NCBI GenBank assembly: GCA_043822065.1
Contig: JBDRCC010000003.1
Coordinates: 1 to 32,510 of the forward strand
DNA from: JBDRCC01 sp043822065 [NCBI: archaeon]
Lineage (GTDB): Archaea; Undinarchaeota; CAZHTU01
Length of the DNA: 32,510 bases
Reading direction: 5' to 3'
The position numbers were made by a program, and so were the translations under genes. Numbering within the stretch: position 1 is the stretch's first letter; the number at the start of each line of letters is the position of its first letter. Under the pieces are notes generated by a model. It was not told the origin of the DNA and did no database searches. It saw only the letters and a list, made by a program, of their open reading frames with translations. Positions 16,549 to 23,024 of the stretch are shown piece after piece.

Positions 16549-16743
16549 ATGGAGATAAAGCAGGTTTCTGAAAAGCAGTACCTTGTCCGCGCGGAGCCCG
16601 GGTCGAGCTGGCGCACTGTTTTCCTCAACGGCTACAAGGCGAGCTGCACCTGCCCGGACTATGTCTTCCGCGGAATGAGGCGGAGCTGCAAGCACATAAA
16701 GGCAGTCTATATCGCCCTTGACACAACTAAAATAAAAAAATAA
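16549..16743 (+). CDS. Single-domain SWIM zinc-finger protein
   Basis: A 64-residue protein made of little more than one SWIM domain: C33-x-C35 and C47-x-H49 (CTCPDYVFRGMRRSCKH), preceded by two predicted beta strands (YLVRAEPG, WRTVFLNGYKASC). SWIM domains bind DNA or proteins and occur in Swi2/Snf2 ATPases, MuDR transposases and the Shu2/SWS1 recombination mediators. The divergent promoter shared with rad50 suggests a role in recombination or repair. That is inference from context. Its stop overlaps a possible 29-codon frame by one base. Confidence 0.85.
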   Translation: MEIKQVSEKQYLVRAEPGSSWRTVFLNGYKASCTCPDYVFRGMRRSCKHIKAVYIALDTTKIKK

Positions 16744-16832
16744 TGTTTCTTTTCGCTAACTGCCAGAAAGAAGGCAGCGCCGAAGCCGCGAGGAAGCACA
16801 AGGTTCTCGTTTACAGCAGGAAAAAGCCTTAG
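16743..16832 (+). CDS. Possible 29-residue peptide coupled to the SWIM gene (weak)
   Basis: ATG 16743 shares its A with the SWIM stop (TAATG), the same junction seen between three clear gene pairs in this window. The frame reads MFLFANCQKEGSAEAARKHK and ends with a basic tail at TAG 16830-16832, exactly where the repeat array begins. There is no recognisable domain, and chance occurrence is likely at this length. Confidence 0.2.
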   Translation: MFLFANCQKEGSAEAARKHKVLVYSRKKP

Positions 16833-16956
16833 TGTAGGTAGTGCATGTTGGTGTATGTTGGTGTAGGTGAACCTACACTGGCTTTGAACCTACACTAACT
16901 CCATTTTCAGGATATGGCTGGTGTAGGTAGTGTAGGTAGTGCAGGTAGTGTATGTT
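16832..16956. repeat. Iteron-like array of a 9-10 bp unit, consensus GTGTAGGTA
   Basis: Ten copies or near copies fill a non-coding stretch. Direct units start at 16832, 16841 (GTGCATGTTG), 16851 (GTGTATGTTG), 16861 (GTGTAGGTGA), 16921, 16930, 16939 (GTGCAGGTA) and 16948 (GTGTATGTT). Inverted units ACCTACAC lie at 16871-16878 and 16888-16895, inside two 12-bp direct repeats TGAACCTACACT. Units at 16861 and 16871 form a palindrome with a 2-nt centre. The spacing of about one helical turn suggests cooperative protein binding. Two tandem CTATAGT units follow at 16972-16987. A replication, partition or regulatory locus is possible; no initiator gene is adjacent. Confidence 0.8.
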
Positions 16957-17243
16957 TGCGCCTTTAAGCCCCTATAGTGCTATAGTACAGTAGCGGTTTC
17001 TTGCCGTTGCACACCGACCGAACGCCGGGTCCGGGCGCCATTTGCTGGCTTGGCTGCGCAGGGCGGGAAACGCCTATCATGCGGGCGCAGCCCGCATGAA
17101 CGTCCCCCCGATTGTATGGGGAGCGGAGCTCCCCCTATATTTGATTGTTCGGCCCGCGGCGCGCGCGGCCAGGCGGGCGCCGGCGCTTATGGAAAAGCCG
17201 GGAATTTGGCGCCCGAAGCGCGCTTTTGGAAGCCGGGCGAAAG
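16957..17243. other. Gene-free GC-rich stretch with strong hairpins, possible structured RNA
   Basis: No convincing gene is seen here; the open frames at 17042-17280 have no ribosome site or protein-like composition. Hairpins are GGCG/CGCC (17062-17065 with 17071-17074), CATGCGGGC with its exact complement (17078-17086 and 17090-17098, loop GCA), and GGGGAGC with GCTCCCC (17118-17124 and 17128-17134, loop GGA). CCCCCC at 17104-17109 could pair with GGGG instead, giving two alternative folds. Further GC-rich inverted segments extend to about 17240. No tRNA, RNase P or SRP RNA signature was recognised. Confidence 0.45.
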
Positions 17244-17252
17244 GTATAAATA
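17244..17252 (+). promoter_or_regulatory. TATA box of the 103-aa protein gene
   Basis: GTATAAATA lies about 36-44 nt before the ATG at 17288, putting the expected transcription start near 17270-17275, inside the palindrome at 17255-17284. Confidence 0.65.
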
Positions 17253-17254
17253 CA

Positions 17255-17284
17255 AGTTTTACGTAAATATATTTACGTAAAACT
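17255..17284. promoter_or_regulatory. Perfect 30-bp palindrome over the transcription start (operator)
   Basis: The 15-base half AGTTTTACGTAAATA is followed without spacer by its exact reverse complement. The site begins 2 nt after the TATA box and ends 3 nt before the ATG at 17288. A protein bound here would block initiation, so it is probably a repressor operator. Each half contains TTTACGTAAA-like dyad sequence, allowing two stacked dimers. Confidence 0.8.
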
Positions 17285-17287
17285 GAA

Positions 17288-17599
17288 ATGGCTCAAAAAA
17301 CCGCGACTCTGATAACGTATGACCTCAGCTCCGGCAGCATGTCCAAGTCCCAGGCGTCCCTGTTCCACAAGAGGCTGTACGGCTATACCGACAGCTCGCA
17401 CGGCGGGAAGTACACCTACAAGCGGAAGGGCCTGCTTTCTGAGATGCCGCATTTGAACCCGAGCAGGTCGGTAATTATTATTCCGAGGGACAAGGCGGGC
17501 GAAGTGCTGACTTTCCTCGGGGAGCATGGGGCGACGGTGTTTGCGATAGATGTTGTCCTAAACGAGGCACAGAAAAAAGCGCTTCAACAAATACAATAG
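17288..17599 (+). CDS. 103-aa protein with a possible Cas2-like ferredoxin fold, unknown function
   Basis: Predicted elements run beta (TATLITYDLSS), helix (SKSQASLFHKRLYGY), beta (GKYTYKRKGLL), beta (SRSVIIIPRDKA), helix (GEVLTFLGEHG), beta (ATVFAIDVVLN), which is the order of a ferredoxin-like fold as in Cas2/VapD. The strand-end aspartate in ITYDLSS sits where Cas2 has its conserved aspartate. The central FHKRLYGYTDSSHGGKYTYK block looks like a conserved family core, but I cannot name the family. No cas1, other cas gene or CRISPR array is nearby, so a role in adaptation is not supported. The perfect palindrome at its promoter suggests tight control, possibly by itself. Confidence 0.7.
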   Translation: MAQKTATLITYDLSSGSMSKSQASLFHKRLYGYTDSSHGGKYTYKRKGLLSEMPHLNPSRSVIIIPRDKAGEVLTFLGEHGATVFAIDVVLNEAQKKALQQIQ

Positions 17600-17647
17600 A
17601 GAACAATTCGTCCAACGCAAAAAATCAGCTAAACGTAATGAGATAAG

Positions 17648-18841
17648 TTAGCGCGTCTTCCCTCTCTTCATGAATCTTTCCAGCCTGCCGAATGCCTCTT
17701 CCTGCATCTCAAGCGGCGGGAGGAAGACCGACCTCAGGTGACCGGTCCCATATTTGCCGCCGAAACCTGAACCGTGGACGAAAAGGACGTGCTCCTGATT
17801 CAGCAGGTCAAGCACGAACTGCTTGTCGTCCTCGCAATTCTCAATCTTTGGGAATATGTAGAACGCCCCGCCAGGCTTCTGCGTCGAAATCCCGTCAATC
17901 TCGTTCAGCCTCTTGTAGGCGAAATCGCGCCTCTCCTTCAGCCGCGCAAACTGCTCACCTGCAAACCTCTGTGCGTTTTTTACTCCGACGACGGACGCGA
18001 CCTGGCATGGGGTGTTCGGGCTGAGCCGCATCCTCCCCTGCTTTGCAAAGCACTCCTTGACGTCGTCAAGCTTTTCAGTATTGTCATGGAAGACGGTGTA
18101 CCCAACCCTCCATCCGGGTGCGAAGCATGTCTTCGAAATCCCGTTCAGCAGTATCATCGGTACGTCCTTGCAGACCGCCGCCGGCGAGACATAATCCTCT
18201 TCGTAAACGAGTGCGTCATAAATCTCGTCAGATATAATGAAAAGCCCGTTCTCGGCCGCAACGTCGCATATCTCCTTCAGCGTTTTCTTCCCGTAGCATG
18301 CGCCGGTCGGGTTGTTCGGGTTTATCACCACTATCGCACGCGTGTCGCCGGTTATGCTGTTCCTTATGTCATCAACATCCGGCACCCAGCCCTCATCCTC
18401 TGCCGTCCTGTACTCTATTGGGTTCGCGCCGTAAAAATGGGAGTAGCTCGTGTAGGGCGGATAGCTCGGCCCGGGTATGAGGAGCTCGTCCCCGTGGTTC
18501 ATGAAAGCCCCGAACAGGAAAAGAAGCGATTCAGAAACTCCGCTGGTAACGAACACATCCTCAGCATCAACCTTGACATCCCTTCCCTTGTAGTAATCTG
18601 CAGCCGCCTCCCTAAGGGGCATATACCCCTCGGACTCAGAATAATAATTATGCCCCTTTGCAGTTGCGTCGCAGAGCGCGTCCTTCATCTCCTGGGGTGT
18701 GTCGAAATCGTACTTGTTCGGGTCCCCTATGTTCATCCGGATTACCTTGTCCCCCGTCTTCTCTATCTCCCTCGCAGGCAGAATCAGGTCCCTTATCGCG
18801 TAGTGGATTTCCCCCGTTCTCTTCGAAGTCTTAAAACGCAT
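17648..18841 (-). CDS. PLP-dependent class I aminotransferase (alanine/aspartate type)
   Basis: A 397-residue fold-type I aminotransferase, probably moving amino groups between alanine or a similar amino acid and 2-oxoglutarate. Visible marks are NIGDPNKYDFDTP near the N-terminus, NYYSESEGYMPLREAAADYY, NPNNPTGA, SDEIYDALVY, the PLP lysine in NGISKTCFAPGWRVGY (near 237) and the C-terminal arginine region GTGHLRSVFLPP. The closest remembered relatives are archaeal AlaT-type enzymes, but substrate cannot be set from sequence alone. The start ATG lies 31 bp beyond the stop of the zinc/HTH gene and has its own minus-strand TATA box. It converges on the Cas2-like gene with a 48-bp gap. Confidence 0.88.
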   Translation of the reverse strand: MRFKTSKRTGEIHYAIRDLILPAREIEKTGDKVIRMNIGDPNKYDFDTPQEMKDALCDATAKGHNYYSESEGYMPLREAAADYYKGRDVKVDAEDVFVTSGVSESLLFLFGAFMNHGDELLIPGPSYPPYTSYSHFYGANPIEYRTAEDEGWVPDVDDIRNSITGDTRAIVVINPNNPTGACYGKKTLKEICDVAAENGLFIISDEIYDALVYEEDYVSPAAVCKDVPMILLNGISKTCFAPGWRVGYTVFHDNTEKLDDVKECFAKQGRMRLSPNTPCQVASVVGVKNAQRFAGEQFARLKERRDFAYKRLNEIDGISTQKPGGAFYIFPKIENCEDDKQFVLDLLNQEHVLFVHGSGFGGKYGTGHLRSVFLPPLEMQEEAFGRLERFMKRGKTR

Positions 18842-18864
18842 AGTCGCTCTACTAAAACGGGCAA

Positions 18865-18875
18865 CTTTATATTTA
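18865..18875 (-). promoter_or_regulatory. TATA box of the aminotransferase gene
   Basis: Read on the minus strand, TAAATATAAAG lies 24-34 nt before the ATG at 18841. It overlaps the last codon and stop of the upstream zinc/HTH gene, so the aminotransferase can be transcribed separately. Confidence 0.5.
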
Positions 18876-20267
18876 TTCCGCCGCCGCGTTTTTCAGGATT
18901 CTTGAAACTGTCACGTGCGAGACGCTGTGCCCGTCTGCCCTCAGCCTGTTTGCGATTTCCCGTGTTGACAGCCCGTCCGAGCTGAGCCTTTGCGCCGCTA
19001 AGACGACCATGCTTGTGTCCTTTCTCGGCCGCCCGCCCTGCCGCTCCTCAAACACCCCGGCAAAGCCGTTCCGCTCCACAAGGAAGCCGCATTCCGTAAG
19101 CGACCTGTACGCCTCCCTGTACTTCTGGAGGTAATACCTGCGCTCAAACTCTATTCCCCTCATGGCTGCCCTGTAAAGCCCCCATGGCTCGGCGCTTCCA
19201 TCCCTCTCAGAAAGCTTGAACCCCGCGTTCTCGCAGAGCTTATACAGCTGCTTCTCATACTGGTCGCTCAAGGCGAGGCGCACCATTCCGTCCCTCCCGC
19301 GGACTATGTGCTCAAGCTCCCTTAGGCTGTCGGCCCATTCCGGCTTTCTTCGGAGGAATCCAGCTGCTTTTTTCTGGGACTCAGACAGCTTGCCCGACGC
19401 CTCCGCAAGCGAATAAACAACGTCCGCAACCCTCTCTGAGAGGTATGCAAACGGATTTTCAGCCCCAGCCATCTCCGCAAGGTCAACGCACCCGCCGATG
19501 TTCCTCGCGACAGTCTCCTTCTCAGCAAAAACAAGCGCCAGCTCAACCGCCAGCATTGACTTGTACAGGTGCCTTGCCGCGTCTATCCTGTCATCAGCAT
19601 CTTCAAGCGCCTGCGCAATGGATACCGAGTTCACAAAAAAAGAAATGCGCCCAACCAGCCCCTCGATGTCCCCTTCGCCGGCTTCAACCCATTTTCCCGA
19701 AGACGAAAAGACGTCATTCCTGAACTTTTCCCGCCCCCGGATTTCGCCTCCGCCCGCGCTATCCAGCACTTTGACCATGACCTTCCTTTTTTTAATCTCA
19801 TCAAGCTCCCCGCTTTCATCCAAAACGTAAAACGCGCCTGCGAGGCTCTCGTTGCTCCTTATGAAATTCTCAACGTCCACCGCCCAGCGCTCCTTCCGGT
19901 GCTCGAACTGGTACATCCGCCGTCGGTAAAAGCCCATTGCCTCGACAGGCATAACGCCAGTGCTCGTTATGACGCCGTAAAACTTTTCCTCGTCATTCTT
20001 GAGCCCGCCGCCAGCCTTGAGGTAAGCCGCCATCGGCACTATCACGCACGCCTTGTCCATCCTGGTGTTGAACAAATAATCCGAGGCCTTTTTCCTTGCA
20101 AGCTCCCTTGTCAGTGGCTCCTCCCCGATTATATCTATCCCCATCACCCTCTCACAGTCAACGCAATAAACCTCAGATATGCCCATGCATGTCGAGCATA
20201 TCATCCGCCCGCAGCTTTTGCAGACGTCTTCAGTCTTTTTTGTGCACCTAACGCAGAGTTCAGGCAT
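18873..20267 (-). CDS. Cysteine-rich zinc-finger protein with C-terminal HTH, unknown function
   Basis: A 464-residue protein. I take ATG 20267 as the start because GGAGG lies 4 nt before it; an upstream in-frame ATG at 20318 would merely translate that ribosome site. The N-terminus has four CxxC pairs in about 40 residues (CVRC, CKSC, CSTC, CVDC), like a cross-braced B-box/FYVE-type double zinc site. A long mixed and helical middle (about 60-420) matches nothing I recognise. The C-terminus carries GGRPRKDTS followed by a recombinase-like helix-turn-helix (LAAQRLSSDGLSTREIANRL, then SHVTVSRILK). The GRP-HTH layout recurs in the divergent small gene at 20399. A DNA-binding regulator with a zinc sensor or protein-contact head is the simplest reading. 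Confidence 0.75.
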   Translation of the reverse strand: MPELCVRCTKKTEDVCKSCGRMICSTCMGISEVYCVDCERVMGIDIIGEEPLTRELARKKASDYLFNTRMDKACVIVPMAAYLKAGGGLKNDEEKFYGVITSTGVMPVEAMGFYRRRMYQFEHRKERWAVDVENFIRSNESLAGAFYVLDESGELDEIKKRKVMVKVLDSAGGGEIRGREKFRNDVFSSSGKWVEAGEGDIEGLVGRISFFVNSVSIAQALEDADDRIDAARHLYKSMLAVELALVFAEKETVARNIGGCVDLAEMAGAENPFAYLSERVADVVYSLAEASGKLSESQKKAAGFLRRKPEWADSLRELEHIVRGRDGMVRLALSDQYEKQLYKLCENAGFKLSERDGSAEPWGLYRAAMRGIEFERRYYLQKYREAYRSLTECGFLVERNGFAGVFEERQGGRPRKDTSMVVLAAQRLSSDGLSTREIANRLRADGHSVSHVTVSRILKNAAAE

Positions 20268-20271
20268 GTTT

Positions 20272-20276
20272 CCTCC
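20272..20276 (-). promoter_or_regulatory. Shine-Dalgarno site that sets the zinc/HTH start
   Basis: On the minus strand AAAGGAGGAAAC directly precedes ATG 20267. It favours this start over the longer frame beginning at 20318. Confidence 0.75.
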
Positions 20277-20319
20277 TTTCCAGCCAGCTTTTCGAAGGCA
20301 CGGCGCCCCTCTTTTCATA

Positions 20320-20341
20320 AATTATGTAATTTAACATAATT
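20320..20341. promoter_or_regulatory. Inverted repeat in the divergent HTH-gene promoter
   Basis: Arms AATTATGT (20320-20327) and ACATAATT (20334-20341) are exact complements with a 6-nt A/T centre. The site lies between two divergent genes that both encode HTH proteins, in the leader or start region of the minus-strand gene. It is a candidate operator for one or both. Confidence 0.5.
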
Positions 20342-20364
20342 AATATAATCTATGGGGGTAAACG

Positions 20365-20373
20365 TTTATAAAC
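20365..20373. promoter_or_regulatory. Symmetric TATA box between the divergent HTH genes
   Basis: TTTATAAAC sits 26-34 nt before the ATG at 20399, giving a nearly leaderless mRNA. Its near symmetry means it could also direct minus-strand transcription toward the zinc/HTH gene. Confidence 0.6.
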
Positions 20374-20398
20374 TTTTCTATTTTACTATATTCCTGAA

Positions 20399-20725
20399 AT
20401 GGAAATACTCGAATTGGACAAGCCGTTCACAACAAACGAGGCAAGGAGGCTTATCGAGGAGAACCCAGACCTCCTCGCCATCCAGCTCCCGGAATCCCAG
20501 GCGAACCGCCTCTCCGAGTCGACAGTTGTTTTCCTCGAGAGCCAGGGTGTCGGGATAGTGAAGAAGCTTACCGGCTCCGGCAGGCCCAAGTTCGTGCCAA
20601 CCCCAGAGCTCGTCGAGAAGGCAAGGGTGCTTAAGGCAGCAGGAAAGCCACTGACCGATGCAGCAAAGGAGCTCGGCCTCTCCCCGTCAACACTCTACGT
20701 CCACATCTGGAAAAGCCTCGAATAG
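20399..20725 (+). CDS. Small helix-turn-helix DNA-binding protein
   Basis: A 108-residue protein. The N-terminal half (about 1-58) is an uncharacterised alpha/beta segment (TTNEARRLIEENPDLLAIQL, STVVFLESQGVGIVKKL). Then comes GSGRPKFVPTPE and a Hin/resolvase-like helix-turn-helix (VEKARVLKAAGKPLTDAAKE, then LSPSTLYVHIWKSL) to the C-terminus. The GRP lead-in typically contacts the minor groove in Hin-like proteins. There is no catalytic serine domain, so it is a regulator or chromatin-type protein, not a recombinase. It is divergent from the larger zinc/HTH gene, which ends in the same GRP-HTH layout. The inverted repeat at 20320 is a candidate site. Confidence 0.8.
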   Translation: MEILELDKPFTTNEARRLIEENPDLLAIQLPESQANRLSESTVVFLESQGVGIVKKLTGSGRPKFVPTPELVEKARVLKAAGKPLTDAAKELGLSPSTLYVHIWKSLE

Positions 20726-20730
20726 CTAGG

Positions 20731-20740
20731 TTTATATATC
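20731..20740 (+). promoter_or_regulatory. TATA box of the 73-aa protein gene
   Basis: TTTATATATC lies 21-30 nt before the ATG at 20761 and 6 nt after the preceding stop, so the small gene probably has its own leaderless transcript. Confidence 0.6.
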
Positions 20741-20760
20741 CTGGGACCCACCGGCGTTCT

Positions 20761-20982
20761 ATGCGGGAATACCTACTCAACCAGCTCGACAGCCGCCGCT
20801 GCGCGGACACAAAACGGGTTCAGGATATCCTGGACGGGATTTATTCAGAAGTCCTGGCTTCCCCCTCCCCCATCGAAGCCAAATCCGCCTTCCTCGACGG
20901 CATACGCAGGATAGAATACGAGCGCGATGCATGCGTCGAGGCGGCAGAAACCCTAAAAAGAATCTACTTGCAGGGCAGATAG
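20761..20982 (+). CDS. 73-residue helical protein, unknown function
   Basis: The peptide begins MREYLLNQLDSRRCADTKRV and is predicted to be almost entirely helical and charged, with two cysteines and no membrane segment or known motif. A well-placed TATA box, a clean ATG and codon usage like the neighbours support a real gene. It may be a small partner of the HTH protein upstream, but nothing in the sequence shows that. It converges on the ALDH-like gene with a 17-bp gap. Confidence 0.6.
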   Translation: MREYLLNQLDSRRCADTKRVQDILDGIYSEVLASPSPIEAKSAFLDGIRRIEYERDACVEAAETLKRIYLQGR

Positions 20983-20999
20983 CTGTTTCAAAACCCCCC

Positions 21000-22217
21000 T
21001 CAGATGCCGGATTCGTTCAGGAAAACGCGCCGCTTCCTCTGCATAAGGCTGAGCACGCCCTCAGCAAGCTTCTCCTCCTGCGGGGCGGAATTTGAGAATA
21101 TGAACGGTGCGTCTAGGGCCTTTACTACCTCGAAAAGCGATTTTATCTCCCTTGAAAAGACCGAGGCGCTCTCCATCCTCAGGAGGTTTGCGTAATGCGC
21201 CCCATGGGATATGTCCCCATATTCGAATGCCGCGACAACAGGCCCGAAGGTTATATTGTTCGGGATGTGCCTGTCGAACTCGCCAGCCAGGTAAAGCCCG
21301 GGCATGATTTGCTTTCCAGCTATCTGCAGCCCGAATTTCGGCTTCCTTGGGACTGATGCCTTCTGCCTTGCGAACTCATTCAGCTCATCACTGCAGTAGC
21401 TCCTGATGCCAGTGCCCACGTCTGCAGGGTCCCCTCCCTTGAATGCTTTCAGGCTTTCATGCACTGCGCCGACAAAAGGCTCGGCGATTGACCCGTCGAC
21501 AAAAACATACACCGGCTTGTGCGTCGACATTACCCTGTCCGACACAATCCCTGCCGCAGCATCATAATCGCAGTCCCCTGCCAGGACAAAGACCTGCCTC
21601 CTGCGGCTGAGGTCTATTGCTCCGTCCACGTGCTCCCTGCAGAACTCAACTGCGATGTTGCCAGCGTCCGCAACACCTGACAAAAGCGCCTTGACATCAT
21701 ATGCGGTTGCCACAGCCCCCTTCCGCGGGAGCAGCATCAGCGGCGTCCCGCTCCCTATTGATGAAAACACGGCCTTCGCCATATCCGTTAGCGAATCCAC
21801 CCTGAGCGTCATGTGGTGCAGGGGCTTGTCAACTTCAATCTCAGTCTCGCCCCCGCGCTGGAAAGATGTTGCACCCTCCAGCTTCTTTGCCAAGTGCCGC
21901 CCTATCGCCGCAGCTGACGCCACCTCGGCCCTGCAGGCTGAAACCGGCTTCCCGCTCTCCCTGCAGTACAGCTTCGCAAGCTCGGACTTTTTTTCTTCAA
22001 GCGCCCTTACTGCGCCCTCAAGCATTTGCACCCTGTGCGAAAGCGGCTTTGCCCTGAACTCCCGCCCCTGTGCCTTGGACATTTCAAGAACCTGCTGCGC
22101 AGACGCCGGCACCGCAGTCATTATTATGTTCCCAAAATAGTCCCTCACGTTTCCGCCGGACTGCCTCTTCTCATCAAGGGAATCCAGAACACGCTCGAGC
22201 TCGTCTATCTCTGCCAT
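21000..22217 (-). CDS. Degenerate aldehyde-dehydrogenase-like protein, catalytic residues not retained
   Basis: A 405-residue protein from ATG 22217; the upstream in-frame TTG is less likely. It keeps recognisable ALDH segments: LYCRESGKPVSACRAEV, PLMLLPRKGAVATAYDVKAL, GGDPADVGTGIR and FGPVVAAFEYGD with a following YANLLRMESASVFS. It is shorter than ALDH (about 480). The catalytic cysteine region (usually GQxC) reads VMSTHKPVYVFV (near 228-240). The FTGS and ELGGK stretches are replaced by a deletion and FVLAGDCDYD. The cofactor-binding glutamate before FGPV is threonine. It is probably a pseudoenzyme or has acquired a new role. It is last in the minus-strand run, 30 bp after dphB. Confidence 0.75.
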   Translation of the reverse strand: MAEIDELERVLDSLDEKRQSGGNVRDYFGNIIMTAVPASAQQVLEMSKAQGREFRAKPLSHRVQMLEGAVRALEEKKSELAKLYCRESGKPVSACRAEVASAAAIGRHLAKKLEGATSFQRGGETEIEVDKPLHHMTLRVDSLTDMAKAVFSSIGSGTPLMLLPRKGAVATAYDVKALLSGVADAGNIAVEFCREHVDGAIDLSRRRQVFVLAGDCDYDAAAGIVSDRVMSTHKPVYVFVDGSIAEPFVGAVHESLKAFKGGDPADVGTGIRSYCSDELNEFARQKASVPRKPKFGLQIAGKQIMPGLYLAGEFDRHIPNNITFGPVVAAFEYGDISHGAHYANLLRMESASVFSREIKSLFEVVKALDAPFIFSNSAPQEEKLAEGVLSLMQRKRRVFLNESGI

Positions 22218-22247
22218 AATTGACAAATGAATCCTCTCAATAAAAGC

Positions 22248-23009
22248 TTAACCCCTGTCAGAAAGCGCGCCCATCTTCTCCAGAAACTCCTCTTCCGCAA
22301 AATGCAGCTTCGCCGGGTAGATTATCACGTGCTGCGGCTTCCCGAAATCCATTTTCTTCAGCTCCTCGACAGTGCCGTACCAGAATTCAGAATCCTCCCC
22401 CGCCCTTGCAAAAACGACCAGCTTAGTCTTCGGCGTTATCAGCCCCTTTTTCTCCTTCGCCTCAATCTCCTCAAGGAGCCGTATGCCCTCTGGCGCGGTC
22501 ATGTTCCTGTCCGGCTTTATGTCCAGAAGGATCAGGGTGTGCAGCCCGCACTTCAGGTTTTCCGCAATCGCACCGTACGGGCTCGTCGGAAAATAATTTT
22601 TCTCAGGGTAGGCGAGAGTCGTTGTCCTTCCGAACTTGTACAGCTGGAGCCCTGTTTCTGAAACCGCTGTTAGTATGGACGAGGCGTGCACCACCTTGTA
22701 CTCGACTCCAAGCTCCCTGCACCTCATCAGTATCTCGACGTGCGTCGTCGCTGTCAGCGGGTCCCCGCCGACGAGCAGGCAGACATCCTTTTTCTTTGCT
22801 TTCTCAATGTACCCGCTCTCCTCCTCGACCTCCTTCCTGCCGAGGACAGCAACTTTTTTACCAATAACTTTCTCAAGCCGTTCCTTCGTCGCCCCAGTCC
22901 TTGACGTGTAAAGCTCGGCATAAACCTCCTTGCACTTTTTCGCAGCCTCAAGCCCCTTCAAAGAAATGTCCTTTTCGTCCCCTATGCCCGTCCCTATGAG
23001 GTAAAACAT
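22248..23009 (-). CDS. dphB: Diphthine synthase (SAM-dependent methyltransferase)
   Basis: A 253-residue tetrapyrrole-methylase-fold enzyme that methylates the modified histidine of translation elongation factor 2 in diphthamide synthesis. It begins MFYLIGTGIGDEKDISLKGL, with the family motif LVGGDPLTATTHVEIL, then VVHASSILTAVSETGLQLYK and FPTSPYGAIAENLKCGLHTL. The length is typical. GAGGG about 8-10 nt before the ATG is a plausible ribosome site. It shares direction with ribosome-rescue and metabolic genes upstream, but is separated from the isomerase gene by a T-rich hairpin. Confidence 0.95.
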   Translation of the reverse strand: MFYLIGTGIGDEKDISLKGLEAAKKCKEVYAELYTSRTGATKERLEKVIGKKVAVLGRKEVEEESGYIEKAKKKDVCLLVGGDPLTATTHVEILMRCRELGVEYKVVHASSILTAVSETGLQLYKFGRTTTLAYPEKNYFPTSPYGAIAENLKCGLHTLILLDIKPDRNMTAPEGIRLLEEIEAKEKKGLITPKTKLVVFARAGEDSEFWYGTVEELKKMDFGKPQHVIIYPAKLHFAEEEFLEKMGALSDRG

Positions 23010-23024
23010 TATTTTCCCTCAAAC

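Noticed and set aside
16832-16956. CRISPR array
   Set aside because: Units are only 9-10 bp, adjacent or in both orientations, with no unique 30-40 bp spacers and no cas genes in the window.
16957-17243. tRNA, RNase P RNA or SRP RNA gene
   Set aside because: No T-loop GTTCGA-type box, RNase P core or SRP S-domain motif was recognised; only a generic structured region can be claimed.
17042-17280. Two overlapping open frames of 74-76 codons in the GC-rich gap
   Set aside because: They have no ribosome site or promoter, run over strong hairpins and into the promoter palindrome, and have Ala/Gly/Arg-rich composition typical of GC-rich non-coding DNA.
17774-18985. 403-codon plus-strand frame antisense to the aminotransferase
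   Set aside because: It mirrors a clear PLP aminotransferase and has no family features of its own.
20268-20318. Longer start for the zinc/HTH protein at ATG 20318
   Set aside because: The extra residues are the translation of a strong Shine-Dalgarno leader; ATG 20267 sits at the correct distance from GGAGG.
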